This document shows, one piece after another, positions 12,187 to 24,500 of a DNA stretch of 64,000 nucleotides. The position numbers and the translations under genes were made by a program. A model generated the notes under the pieces. That model was not told where the DNA came from, ran no database searches, and worked only from the letters and a program-made list of their open reading frames with translations. This stretch comes from Amphimedon queenslandica. Its lineage: Eukaryota; Porifera; Demospongiae; Haplosclerida; Niphatidae. The stretch is from assembly GCF_000090795.2 (NCBI RefSeq), contig NW_003546244.1, forward strand, positions 157,639 through 221,638, in the 5' to 3' direction. How positions within the stretch are numbered: the first letter of the stretch is position 1; every line of letters starts with the position of its first letter.

Positions 12187-15100
12187 GGGATTATCCTGTC
12201 CTGCATAATCTCACGCTCATTAAGAGTCACTGTTACTCCTCCTCTCATTCTATTGATACTGAACTTCATTCAAACTATCAACAATTTCACTAGTCAAATA
12301 AAGCCTAAGAGAGGAGAAGCAGTAATGTCTGACACTAAAAGAGTAGAGCCTGAAAGAAGCAGTCTTGAATTGAAATCTGTTTCACTCTCATTTGTCACTA
12401 AGCAAGTTATTATCATCATTGGAGGCACTGGGTCTTTTACTAGTAGGGGGTCTGGTACTGTTGAAGGTTCTGGGGATGATCCCAAGGGTTCTGGTGATTT
12501 TGCTAAGGATTCTAATAATAACGATTTTGTGCTGGTCTGGGATAGTTTGAGCATTGCAGTGCCTCCTAATAAAACTATTGAGAGTAGCTCTCAGCAGGCT
12601 CCTTTTGATGTGGGGTATCATAATATTGACATCATTCAGGCCCAGATCTCGTTAGAGGGGATTGAATTATTTGTGTTCATCAATGGACACAAATCTGTCA
12701 TCATTCCTTACTGTATACTGACTTCTCTCATTACCTACTGGATACCTTTGTCCGTATATGACAGGTGGGAAGCTGCAACACACTGTATAGTGGGAAATTT
12801 TGGAGGGACTAAAACTTGGCGAATCGCTAAATTTTGGTGATTTGCAAATTTGTGGCCACGTACCATTGAGCATGTGTATAATGGCTCAAAATGGTGGATT
12901 TTTATTTTGGTGAATGGCTATCATAATGCCGAATTTGCCAAATTTAATCCCCTCCAAAATTTCCCGCTATACGGTAATCCTTTACATGCACAATAATACA
13001 TTGCGTGAACATGTATTTAATCTTGTCTCTCTTTTAAAATGTTTTCTCTCCTTTGCCTCTAGTGGTAGATTAGAAACCTCACTAGTAAGTGATCGGGTAC
13101 AGTTCATCCTTTGTATGGCTCATGTACTCTCAGCTAATAAACTAATGGAGGACTATAATATGATATTTGGGGAACAGCCCCTGCTACACCGGAAGGATGA
13201 GAGTAATAAGGTAAATATTTGTTTTATTATGCCCCAGCAGGTGTTTCTGGTACTTGATATCTTCTCATCTTACTCTCCTGTTTCCTCTTGTAGTTCGTTG
13301 AACTCAGTAAAGAGAGAGATGAAAATAGCATGACTGAAAACGATGATTCTTGTCTTAGAGATGAGATAAGATCTCACGATGATTTGAGATCAGGATCAGA
13401 CTTAATCCTGATCACTGATCCCACTCATAGTGAGAGCAAATTTTGTATTATGATAATGACATTGTAGTTAATTATGTACTAGTGATTTTTAATAGTAGCA
13501 CAATGAAAATTACAAATTACAAATTTATTATGAAATAAAATTAATTTATAGAAAAATGCTTTTTCTCTTGTCAGTTATGTGTTTTGTAATCTTTAGTTTT
13601 GATACTACCAGCACCTGGTGAGGTGAGGTTTTATGAAGGTGAGACTGATGCCCCTCCTTCAATGACGTGGTCCTATAAGGAATCAAGAAGACTGTGTAGC
13701 ATCAGTATACTTCCAGTACCGCTTACTGTGATGGGAGAGGAAGACTGGCCTCTTGATATTAAGGTATGTCACATCACTCTACATGAACATGTACAGTAGG
13801 AGATTAGTTATTGTCATACTGCTCGCTCTCTGTTTAGTGTAAAACATTATATACTTTTGGTCAAGCTTTAAAAATTTATAAAAATTCTAATTTTTATTGT
13901 AATCAGCTCAAACTTGCTACATAACCTTAAAATTAGTGTATGTATCAGAAAAAAATTTAAAATAGAGAATTCTCTCCTAGCCATTTTTTGTGAAATTTGG
14001 CAAAAAACCCTGTACTGTAGTACAGGGATTTTGACCTGATTTTGGAGCAACTTAAAAAATTCATAAAAAGTCTAAATGTGATCGGAATTAGCTCAAACTT
14101 TCTATGCAACATAAGTACATGTATATGTATCAGGAAAAATTATAAAAATGGAGAATTCACTCCTTTTCATTTTTGGTGAAATTTGGCCAAAGACACTGTA
14201 CTATAGTACAGGGATTTTGACCTGATTTTGGAGCAACTTTAAAAATTTGTAAAAAATCTAATTGTGATTGGAATTAGTTTAAACTTTCTACACAACATAA
14301 GAACATGTTTATGTATTAGAAAAAAATTATAAAAATGGAGAATTCTCTCCTAGTCATTTTTGGTGAAATTTGGCCAATGACCCTGTACTATAGTACAGGG
14401 TGTTAAATTTTTGAGTAACTTAATTCTTAATTTTGATTGGAATCAACCAAACCTTTCTACGCAACATAACAGCATATAAATGTATCAGAAAAAATAATAA
14501 AGACGATCCTATTTGTTTCGGATGAAGTTGTAGTGTGCAGCTATAGTTATACATGTGCATGTACATGTACATGTATATTTATCTCAGTTAGGAAGGCAAG
14601 CTGCTGCACTGAGTGACTTTGCTCATTTATTGTTGCTCCCTTCAATCTCCTTTTCTCTTCTCCCCTTTCCTCTTTTATAATTACATATAATTGTGATTAT
14701 TATTGGAGTCCCACAATTAGATTTTGTGGCAATCGGTCATTAGCTCTAATGCCAATAATGCAATTATGGTGGTCTGGCAATAAAATTTTTATGGATTTGA
14801 GTAAATATACTTTTGTGTCTGCCACAATTAAATATTATGATTATTGGCTTTGTAATATAATGCACTTAAGTCGTTATAGTATCCTTAGTCATCAATTTAA
14901 TTAAAACAAGCCACTAATTATTCAAATTAAACGGATCGTTGTGTTCTACCATTAGGTTGTCTGTGAACTCTCATATTACAGTCTCGTTACTAATGACTGG
15001 GTCTATCTTGATACGCTTCACCTATCTGAAGTGTCTTCTGCTCGCCTACTATTATCATACAAAGTAATGGAGAGCTCCAACAAGTGGAGACTGGCACTCC

Positions 15101-18100
15101 CTGCCATCGAATGGACTGATGGTGATAATAATATTCACAGGTACGGGGTGAATTTGCCAGAAATTGGCTTCAAAATTGCCCCCATTTTTATGATTGACAT
15201 ATTGATGCGCTTATGCTATGTAGAAAGCTCCAGTTGTTGATTATGTACAGTGTAGATGTCAAGAAATATTAAAAGTGGGATTATTTCGATTGCTTTTATC
15301 ATTATGACTACTTTATGCATCAAATAGCTAAATCTATTGTTATACATTGCTTATGCATGCATACATTAATTTGTTCTATGATTATACACTTGACGAATGA
15401 TTTCATCCAATTTTTATTACCAACCACCTGCAACTACACATCGCTCATAATTATTATTATTAAATTCTTGTTTGGGATGGATGGCTCATACCACTCGCTC
15501 TTAATTTGCTCCAATTACGAATCGCTAGTTTCTACGAGAGTAGGTGTATGTATATTTCATCTGCCGACGGGCCTTGTTTGGGTCAATAATTTGTTACACT
15601 TGTAAATATTTGTCTGGCTATGTGCAGAGTCTGCAGTTGGAGACACATCTGCCAAGAGGTGTGTAGAACTATATAGAGCAATAATATAGCCGTTATTACA
15701 TTGTATGTATAGTGTATTATTAATTGCATTTGTTTACGAGCTGCTCTGTATTTCTGTTATTTTGTTTGTTATTCCTTCCGGGCATGTTTGATTTGTGTGT
15801 GTGAGGTTATGAAATCCTTAGAATTAAGCTTACATTACTAAAGGCTATTAAGTTTATTAGGAAAAGTATGCGTAATACATGCACAGACACATACCCAGTC
15901 ACCACAGCATTCAGTTCATTACTAGTATGACATACCCAGTCTGTTACTCATCATACACTCGACTCTTAGGAATTGTAATGTATGCATGAATGGTAAGGAC
16001 AACAATAGCTTTCACTTCAATCTTCCCCTTATATCCTTATTCTCATTCATCAAAGCTTGTGCTAGTTCTAGTACAAACATTTTTGAGCTATTCTTCTTTT
16101 GTGTGCAGGTGGTATAGTGTAGATCGTGACTCTTTCATTCTGCTCCATATCTGGCTCATATTGTCACTGAAAGCAATTAAGCCGTAGTATTATGATACTT
16201 ATTGTTTACCGTAGCTGGGGCATTACCTTTATGCGTCATGGTAATATAAGCTACTCTCATGTTTTATGTTGTGACTGGATTTTGTCATTGAAGTGATTGT
16301 ACTTTTTGAAATACTCACACAATAGTATGATGCAACTGACCATGTTTGTTGAGCTAGTATCCATCAGAATGTTTCCCTTGTGCTATCGGGGCATTACACA
16401 AATATTTGTGCACTCCATATTATGTAACGTTACTTCATTCTTAAACCTTATACAGTGAGTGTCTCCTGGATTGTATGATTGTGTATGGTGCATATGTACA
16501 TATATGTCAGACTCCCTACACTTATTCTGTAGTGTATCATTTTACAGCACTCAATAACAACATATGCACACTTGTTTTATTTACTCTTGTCTGTTTACTT
16601 GTTTTGCCTTTTTTAGACTTGAGTTACCACTCACTGACCCCCAGACTGGAGGAGTGACAGCTGTCCTATCGCCTCTGGTCCTTGCCGGCTGTACAACTGT
16701 TGATTCTATAATTAGAACAAGGGACAGTGTTTATGTCCCTCTGTCAATTACTGCTCGCATCAAATCACTCGAATCTACACTAAGACGTGAGCCATTAACC
16801 GGTCAGTTAGTCATTCAGTCACACAATTCCTTAAATTATAATTTTTTTATTGAAGTATGTACGTGTGTGTGTACGTGTGCAAGCCTCCCTGTCTCTTTCC
16901 CTTTTCTAGTGCCTGTGGGTATTTTGTCTGTGAATCTATTAGTAATGTCTGCCTATGCTTTTAAATGTATAATTAGTCAAGCAAAAACAAGACACGCTTA
17001 GGAAAATGAATGGGGGACGGCTAGGCTAGTCTTGTATTAAATATTTAATCCAGTTAGCATTAAGCCTGCATCTAATGGCCCATGAATGATGCTAGACAGA
17101 ATTTTCCCCATGAGAATATTCAGTATAATAGTTCAATTAGCAGCACACCTGATGACTGCTCATCCAAAAAGTCTCCCCTTTGGACACATTTTTGTCTCTC
17201 AACATATGACATGGAATATGATGAGACAGGATTGTTGATGTAATGTGAATTTCTCTTATGATTTTTTTAGACATACGAAATACAAGACATTCCCTTTCCT
17301 CCAATGTTGACGATTTCCCTTTGGATCTTTTCCAATTTAAGTGTAAAGATCTGACAATCGGGGCAACATTAATTGAAAACATACGTCAGATGCATGTCAA
17401 GGTATTATTAATGAAAATACATGTACATGTATATTTTATTTTTGGTATGTACGTGTGTACTGTATGCATGATAATTGGTTTACATTCTCTGTGTGTACTT
17501 ATGCTAGTGTAATGGTATGTAATGGTCATAATGATGAGTAGATAGTTTTTAATATGACAGTTTATTCAATCAAAATTCAATAACTTTTTAAAAAACCAGA
17601 CACAACCGGAATGAACAACAAGACACAGTTGGAATGAGAGCCGGTTTGCCTTGCATAACATGTTTGCGTGTAGCCTCTTCTAGTGTTTATTTTGAATGAT
17701 AATTTGACTATTGATGAGTAATGCATTCTCAATGCAATGTGTTCACACAGTCTTAGAAACAAGGATTATATATTTGATAATGTATTTTCTTATTATGTAT
17801 GCAGTTATCGGGGCTAGTGTCACTGAGATACACTGATATTAGAGACCTTCTCTGGAGAGATGCCCTCTTCCCCACAGACTTGACTATAAACTCAATCACT
17901 AAGCCACTCAAGCAGGTTAGCCGCGCCACGAAAAAACCAGCACTCATTGCTTCGTATCGTTGCGTTTAGTTTGACCGTTTAAAAGAGAGCAAGGTATCCA
18001 TAATGGTCCCAGGTCCTACAGTCATAAGAGTGAGCCCTTCTCTCCTATACACTCTTAACATGACAACCAATACCTTACTATTGGAGCAATCCCATTATGC

Positions 18101-18999
18101 CATGGGGAGAGATTCTATTGAAGGAAGGAATGATAAACAACCACTTGGACCTTACATCATACATAACAAGTCTCTAATTGACCTTATCATTGGTCAGGTT
18201 AGTTGCTAATACTCTCTGTGCATGTCCATAATTGATTCCTAATTGGAGTTCATGCATGTATTGTAAGGCTGTAATTATAATGTGGCCTAATGCCATATTA
18301 GCTGCATACGCATGGACTGGGTCCTTCACTCCCACTAATTCTCAATTATATAGTGCCTAATGTGCAAATGTGCACTCAAAATAAATAGACAGATGTGTTG
18401 GATACGGGCAGTGACTTCTTGGCTCAGAGCTAATAATTTATTGTATGTATTGAGGAAACTTTACATGTTCACTTTATAATTAGACTATTACCATTATATC
18501 CTAACTGTAGTAGCAGTATTGTCACATATATTATCTGCTACTGGTATTTAAATTGATGATGTATCCGTGAAACTATTTAATGTTTTAGTCTGTTGGTAAT
18601 TGCCTTACCTCCCTCACAGGCGACGCTTTCATAATTAAATTGAACTTGTTGTTTGTGATTGCATGGCTGTGCAATACTAATAGGTTTAATTGTGTATATG
18701 TTCATGATTAGATACATGTATGCGTGCATGATAGAACTGCTTCATGCATCTGTGAAGCTGTCACTCCACATCCTGATCATGTGCTGAATCATTCCAGCAC
18801 TGATTATGTACATGTATAATCTTGTCACTGCTTAGCATCAATATTAGTATGTAATGTATTGATAATAGCATCACTTGCTACAGCTTGCATTGCACTACCT
18901 GTTCACATATCCTCCTTTGATTACACTCTTAAGTTATGCCTTACACTTTGACGTTAGTATTATTATTATATTTCTGTCACATGCTCTGCATTTGTACTG

Positions 19000-19073
<74 letters not shown>

Positions 19074-22000
19074 GTGTGTGTATGTGCGTGACTTTAGCAT
19101 GTCAGTATTGCTCAATAGCTTTCAGTATAAATATATTTTTATGATCTTAAGGTTAAAGTATGTCTGTGCGTGACCAATTTTCTTATGTCGGTGACTGGTA
19201 CAAGCATATATGGGTTTCATACAGTCAGTATTCACTCCCACACATATGCATACTGAATGGGCAGTTTATTCATTGGGTCTTTGTATTATACATGTAATTA
19301 GATGAGGAGTATGTGGCGGCATCAAATTTCATTTTACTATAAATTTGTTATTTTTAGATGGGCACTGTTGAAAGGGTCTCGTTACCTCCTAATTCTAACT
19401 GTAGCTACAACTGGAGGTCATTCAATAATGAAAAAGTATATAACATGCCGTTATTAATAGTAATAGTAGTGTACATGCTTTACTCTAGAAACTTCACATA
19501 TCCTATGGTAGTGATGTTAGATGGAGTAGTGGGTTCACTATTGATGCTATAGGAATGCATCAAGTTAGTATGTCCATTAGAGTGTGTGTATATGTACATG
19601 TATTGTAGCTTGTAATGGACGATGGACTTTGTCTTCTTGTACAAGTCACATGCAATGGATCAATACAGAAACTGGTCAGTAATATACTCACAAGTCTTGA
19701 GTAGTATTCATTTGAACATACCTTTATCTTCTTCCTTTATGCTTTTCTCCTTTAATTACACTTCAGGTAACTATCAGTGGAGAGTTGACTATTTCATCTA
19801 GGATTCAAGAACCGGTTCTTTTACTCTACAATACTGCCTTGGACTCTCTACATCAGAGCAAGTTTATAGAGATCGGCTCACAGTCTAGACTAGAAGGAGT
19901 TGTGTGGTACGATACTCGTCAGTCTGGCTTGTCGTTCCAGTTTAAGGAGACTGATCAATCTCGTGGTCCTTTATTTAAGATATCACTTGATTCTGATCTC
20001 AGTTTCATCAAAGTATAGAGCGACCAAACAGTACTTAAAGCGTAGTCTCTTTTATTAGGTAGGAGAAGAGAATGAAGAGTCTTATAGTTTTTGGTCAAGC
20101 ATTAAATCAGTGGCTGACAGTCCTGCATTAGAGGTACCAGCTCATTATAATAGTGTACATTTGTATCAATCTTTATCAGGTGACATTGGCACCACTTTTT
20201 GAGATATGTAATCACTTCCCATTTAAACTTCAACTTTTATCATCCAATGAAGAGGGAGGGGGAGAAGGTGGTGGTACAATTACAACAGTACCTGGTGGAG
20301 GCTCTGTTACATCATTAGACTCAACTATGAAAGCTGGGAGATGGTACTTTATGCATTTTAAAAGTTTGGACCCAGCAGAGGGCAGTTTCTCTAGCTCCCT
20401 CATTAAGTTATCAACTAGTCTCAGGAATGAGTTACCAGAGTTTGAGAATGAGTGTATGGGTCTGGGACTCTACAAGGAATGCACATGCACTGATGATAGA
20501 AAGAAGTGAGTCTATGTTGTATGAAATATTGAGAGTGGGAGAGAAGAAAAGAGAGAGGGGGATGTGAGGGACACGAGTGAGCTTGTAGGAGTAGTATAAT
20601 TGGTATAATTTAGTAGTAATTATTTGTTGTAGATTAGAGGAGCCCCCTTGCATTGTATCAATTCCAACTAATAAAGGAGTAATGAAAGGGTACATGTTTA
20701 CAAGCAGGAGGAAGGAAGGGACGATAAGGATTGAGATTATGCCACAGGTTGTGATAATCAACGAGACATCATGTCCGATTAAAAGAAAGAGAAATGATGG
20801 ACTCTTTATGAGTCTTTCTTGTAATGAACTGTATCCACTATCCATCGATGAAGTGAGTGAAATATTGAAGTACTTATTACTGAGTTTAATATTCTTTCCT
20901 TTCTCTCTCTCTCTCTGAAAGGACTTAACATTGGTAGTTGATGGAGATGAATGTGACGAATTGTTTACTGCAGAACTGTCTTTCAAGGACTATCAGATCA
21001 GTCCTGGTCAACCTCCTAAGACTAAACAGCTAACATTAGCCGGCTCTGATCCTAAACAAGAGGTAATGTGCATGCAATTAACATTACTGTACTCATACTC
21101 TTTACTCTCTTCCTGTAGTTGGTTTATAAAATACTTGTTTCATTCGTGGTACATAATAATACGCTAATTATAGCCCTGAAGCCAATCTTTACACTATTCA
21201 ACCAAACTGGGCACTGTCTCTCGGTATGTTCATCTCTCGAGGCTAACAATATTGCTCCCATGATGAGAGATAGGAGGAGGGAAGAGGTATCCATTCATAG
21301 TGGCCAATCTCATTCATTGCTTAGCTGGTGGTCTGGTGTAAGAGCTGATGCTAAACTACAGCTTACCTTTGTTGTATATGTAACTGCAAATACTGAGCAA
21401 CTCTCACACTGGTCTATCCCGTTGTCTCTCAATTTTGTCCGTCGCTCGTTTTCACTTCCGACACCCTCAGGCTCCTCCCCCTGCTTATTGACGACCCACA
21501 GTGATGGGTGTGGTCAGTATTATGTCGTTATTTCTCATGATCCAAGACCACGCCTCATATGTGCTAACCATACAAGATTGACGCTTCAAATAATGGAGTC
21601 TGGCTCTATAGGGATTCACTCTCATCCTCAGACCCTGCCCTCTGGTCATGAAAGTTATTTTGAGCCTCCATCTCTTGCTAAATTATACCCTACTACAAGG
21701 AATATACATAATGATGATGATAATGAGAGTAATGGTGATGATGAGAATGTTGTATTTAAGACTCTGTCTGATATTCACATTCAAATAGGCTCACTAACAA
21801 AGTGTACTAGTCCTAATGCTAGTGACCCTATTCAATGGACTGATCCAATACCACTTCACTATGACACAGAGAAATATCTTAAGCTCTCAGACACCAAACT
21901 TGTCTTCTCTACCTCATATCAATATGGGACGCTGTATATCTCTCTGTTGCCTGGTGATGGGGGGATGTTACCAGTACCAATAGAGACTTCATCTCAATGC

Positions 22001-24396
22001 TTAATATTAAAAGAGGCACTCCATCTACTGGACTTAGAGTGCTTCCTCGAGCAACTCACCCTCTCCATTGATGTGGGAGACACTCTCAAGATCAGGCCGA
22101 TATTTACATGTGTTTTTGATAACTGGAGCAGTAAGTTATCAATGTCACATGGGAGCCAGTATCAGTGTTCCTCAAGTATAAACTCAATACAAATTGATCA
22201 TCACTCCTCTACAAATGAGTCCGTCATATTTCCTGTTCTTGCTATACCCAGACACGATCACGTTCCTCCTCTTTCGATAGTAGAGAGGGAACTACCTCCT
22301 TTCCTCTCGTTCTCTGTCAACTGGACCAAGTTTTCCGATAATGTTGGTGGGACTTTTATAACTGAAACTTCTCTCTCCCTTCAGCCTCTCACCCTTCAGT
22401 TTGACGATAGCTTTGTTCGCTCGCTAAAGAAGATAACGTTAGCTTATAGCTACTCACCTTTACCCATTTCAGATACTCCTCCCTTGCCAGTACATGATGT
22501 TAATGAATGTAAAGGTAAGGATTGAATTATTATAGATTATACCAGGTGGGAGTTATATTTTGAATTTTTTTGCAATTGAGCATATGATTAGTGGTGTTTT
22601 TGTACTTGTAATTCCTGCTAGTTTTTCTGGCTATATTGCATAATGCTGGATGTTGTAATTTAATTTGTATTAATTTGTTTTACTAATTTCTGTAATTATA
22701 TAAGGGATACAAGGTGTGCCCCTTTATATGCATTTGCCGACGAGTTGATTGATAATAATTAATCAACTCCTCACTAAATGCATATAAAGTGGGCACACCT
22801 TATATTCCTTATATTACTCTATTATTTCAGTCTGCCCCCACTTGTACTTATATGTATCTTATTACAGAATGCCACACATTTTTTGTTTACTATTTTAGTT
22901 CCAGGTTACATTCTTGAAGAGGCCAACAGAGACAGGTATCCTCTTGCTATCAATCACCTACATATTGATGGAGTCCTCATTTACTTGAGTCTTTGTTTCA
23001 CGCGTGGTCTATCGCTCAGCGTGGATGAGAGTAGGGTCCTCCTTTCTCCTCTCTCTCACAGACACCTCTACTTCAACTGGAGTGAGCTGGCTCAGAGCCT
23101 GGCTTCGCATTACTCCCTCTCCCTCCTCTCACAATTGGACTGGATATTAGGATCACTGGATATCATAGGCAGTCCTGGTACTCTGATCAATACACTACAG
23201 TCTGGCCTAAGGGACTTCCTATCTCTTCCTTATCAAGGTCTCACGAGAGGCCCAGGGTTCTTTATTCTCGGGCTAGGTCAGGGCACTCGATCTTTGTTGA
23301 CTGGATTTCTGGGCGGAGCCCTCCGCTCAGTCACTAATTTTGCCTCAGGGATGGCTTTGAATGTCGAGCGACTTTCCCTAGATGAAGACCATGTCTCATA
23401 CCAGGAGGACTTACGCCGGAGAGGTCAAAGGTCACTGGAGAATCTTGGGGCGGGGCTTATGGTGGGCGTGTCTAGTTTTGGTATGAGCGTAATGAGTGCA
23501 GTGGCCGGACTAGTAGAGCAGCCATTACAAAGTATCATAGAGAGACAAGGACAAGAGGAAACTCTAGCCACTGGTGGATATACTAGGAGTATTGTCACTG
23601 GAGTCGGAAAAGGGATTTTGGGTGTGGTCACAAAGCCGGTAGGCGGAGCATTACAACTAGTGTCACAGACTGGACGTGGTATCATTGGGATGACTGGACT
23701 AAAATCAACCCCAGNNNNNNNNNNTAAGTCATTTAATTGTATAAATTCTTAATACTTGTGCATCTTCTGACACATTATGTCCTTCAATGCAATTGTGCCA
23801 TGTAGAAAGTTCTTCCAAAATTGGCTTTAAAAACTGCATATTCATACCTTGTTATGTTGAATCAGAAATCACACATTGCATGTTGCAATAGATATTGTAT
23901 TCACTGTAGAAAAACTATTCTCCCTCTCTTTTGTAGTGTTTTGCTTGATGTTATACCTGATAGTGTCTGCCAGCCGTTCACTATATTTCACGGCTCATTT
24001 AAGTCACTCAATCAAGAGTACCAGTCCTCAATCTTTTGCTTAACCACTCACTCACTCTATGTCATTGACACCAACAACTCAACGTTACTCCACAAATTCA
24101 ACATAACCCACTACCACTGTATCGCAAAGAAAGAATTAGAAGAGCAAGATGAGGTAGTAGTAATTATTTTGAATCCTGTCTATTCCTCGTATTCCAATGA
24201 AATATTCGAGAGCATGCCATCGCCTAGTGATCAAACAAAGTTGCCTGGCGACGGCAGTCCTCCTCCTAGCAACCAGACACCAGGTGTTGCACTCAATGAG
24301 TTGCATCTAAGCAGACTTGAAGTGGAGATATTTATTTCTATTTTTAAAAGTGCTCGGAAAACATTGAGAGAGCCACAAGAATATTTCATAAAATAA
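3070..24396 (+). CDS. VPS13B: VPS13B (COH1-type bridge-like lipid transfer protein)
   Basis: One large plus-strand gene of roughly 35-40 exons; by my tally about 10.6 kb of coding sequence (about 3,500 residues against about 4,000 in human). Exon 1 (3070-4497) encodes the chorein N-terminus MLEGYITPLLTSYLNKYIKN with the LSFWGGD motif, aligning with human VPS13B rather than VPS13A/C/D, including the later GWGSWLMSFVAP and LSLGFYAK segments. Further exons include 4571-4889, 5027-5809, 5974-6132, 8400-8557, 8894-9080, 9235-9440, 9646-10365, 10535-10881 and 11325-11424, then about 11651 onward to the long 21119-22514 exon. The exon from about 22900 encodes the conserved C-terminal region with GLGQGTRSLLTGFLGGALRS, and the last exon ends at 24396. 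Family role: bulk phospholipid transfer at Golgi and endosomal contacts. A 10-N gap follows the exon ending near 23714. The 6133-8399 intron hosts a nested receptor gene. Confidence 0.93.
6269..7744 (+). pseudogene. Nested intronless 7-transmembrane receptor, frame split by a MITE
   Basis: Lies wholly inside a VPS13B intron, same strand. The 3' part (6764-7744) is one open frame with seven hydrophobic segments, beginning around GSCGVILCTIALIFALSS and ending at the APLTGTVVFIHVCVLN segment, followed by a cytoplasmic tail; this is a GPCR-like layout. The 5' part from the Met at 6269 encodes a probable signal peptide and a short Cys-containing ectodomain. A hAT-like MITE sits between them. Its flanking 7-bp duplication GTAGATC starts at 6419 and 6764, 345 bp apart (a multiple of 3), so the pre-insertion frame was continuous (about 376 codons). 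The element carries an in-frame stop, so this allele looks inactive. I cannot assign a receptor family or ligand. Confidence 0.65.
6426..6763. mobile_element. Non-autonomous hAT-like MITE
   Basis: A 338-bp element with terminal inverted repeats AGAGGCGTATTTAGG and (reverse complement of the right end) AGGGGCGTATCTAGG, preceded by C as in the CAGRGGCG termini common in hAT elements. GTAGATC is duplicated at both borders (6419-6425 and 6764-6770). There is no internal coding capacity. Confidence 0.8.
7935..8330 (+). repeat. Palindrome-core ~187-bp repeat, locus a (about 2 units)
   Basis: Two units in a VPS13B intron. The body words are GGCCAAATTTGACTAG, CCATTTTTATAATTTTTTC, GATACATATACATG and GTGTAGAAAGTTTGAGC. 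Palindromic cores lie near 7955 (AAAGTCTGACTTT) and 8128 (CCTGTACTATAGTACAG). Confidence 0.8.
8705..8746. other. Perfect 18-bp inverted repeat (hairpin)
   Basis: CCATAGATATTAGAGTAA is followed after a 6-base loop by its exact reverse complement. It lies in the VPS13B intron between the exons ending at 8557 and starting at 8894. Confidence 0.8.
10900..10980. repeat. (ATT)n microsatellite
   Basis: Slightly interrupted ATT trinucleotide run in a VPS13B intron just after the exon ending at 10881. Confidence 0.9.
12105..12186. repeat. (TTA)n microsatellite forming a 3' splice site
   Basis: More than 20 TTA/TTG triplets run directly into the acceptor ATTATTAG, followed by the VPS13B exon that starts at about 12187 with GGATTATCCTGTCC. 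Confidence 0.85.
12782..12975. mobile_element. MITE with ACYGTATAG termini, 27-bp inverted repeats
   Basis: About 194 bp in a VPS13B intron. The left end ACTGTATAGTGGGAAATTTT and the reverse complement of the right end ACCGTATAGCGGGAAATTTT continue through GGAGGG. I could not see a clear target duplication. The element begins about 18 bp after the donor of the exon ending at 12764. Confidence 0.8.
13858..14480 (-). repeat. Palindrome-core ~187-bp repeat, locus b (3+ tandem units)
   Basis: Inverted relative to locus a. Palindromic cores start at 14008, 14194 and 14381, so spacing is 186-187 bp. The third core, CCCTGTACTATAGTACAGGG, is a perfect palindrome. Intronic in VPS13B. Confidence 0.88.
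19008..19072. repeat. (TTA)n microsatellite
   Basis: About 21 uninterrupted TTA triplets in the 1.1-kb VPS13B intron that spans about 18198-19356. Apart from this run I see nothing notable in that intron. Confidence 0.9.
22698..22814 (+). other. Long imperfect hairpin, microRNA-precursor-like
   Basis: A 117-nt inverted repeat in the VPS13B intron between 22514 and 22900. The 5' arm ATATAAGG...AAGGTGTGCCCC...TTTATATGCATTT...GAGTTGATT pairs with the 3' arm AATCAACTCC...AAATGCATATAAAG.GGGCACACCTT...CCTTATAT around a loop of roughly 10 nt. The stem is about 50 bp with scattered mismatches. It could be a microRNA-type precursor, or simply a fold-back MITE. Confidence 0.6.
23715..23724. other. Assembly gap (10 N)
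   Basis: Ten N directly after the VPS13B exon that ends in GLKSTP. The true exon end and donor are hidden. Confidence 1.
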
Positions 24397-24500
24397 TTCA
24401 TTCATCAGTACACTAATAATGATAATAATTATGATACTTATATTGCATTGTTTTTATTCACTTGACAACACTGACAGTTATTATTATTATTATTGTTAAG

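Noticed and set aside
12121-12189. Open frames of poly-Leu or poly-Asn
   Set aside because: They are translations of the (TTA)n microsatellite. The real VPS13B exon starts after the acceptor at about 12187.
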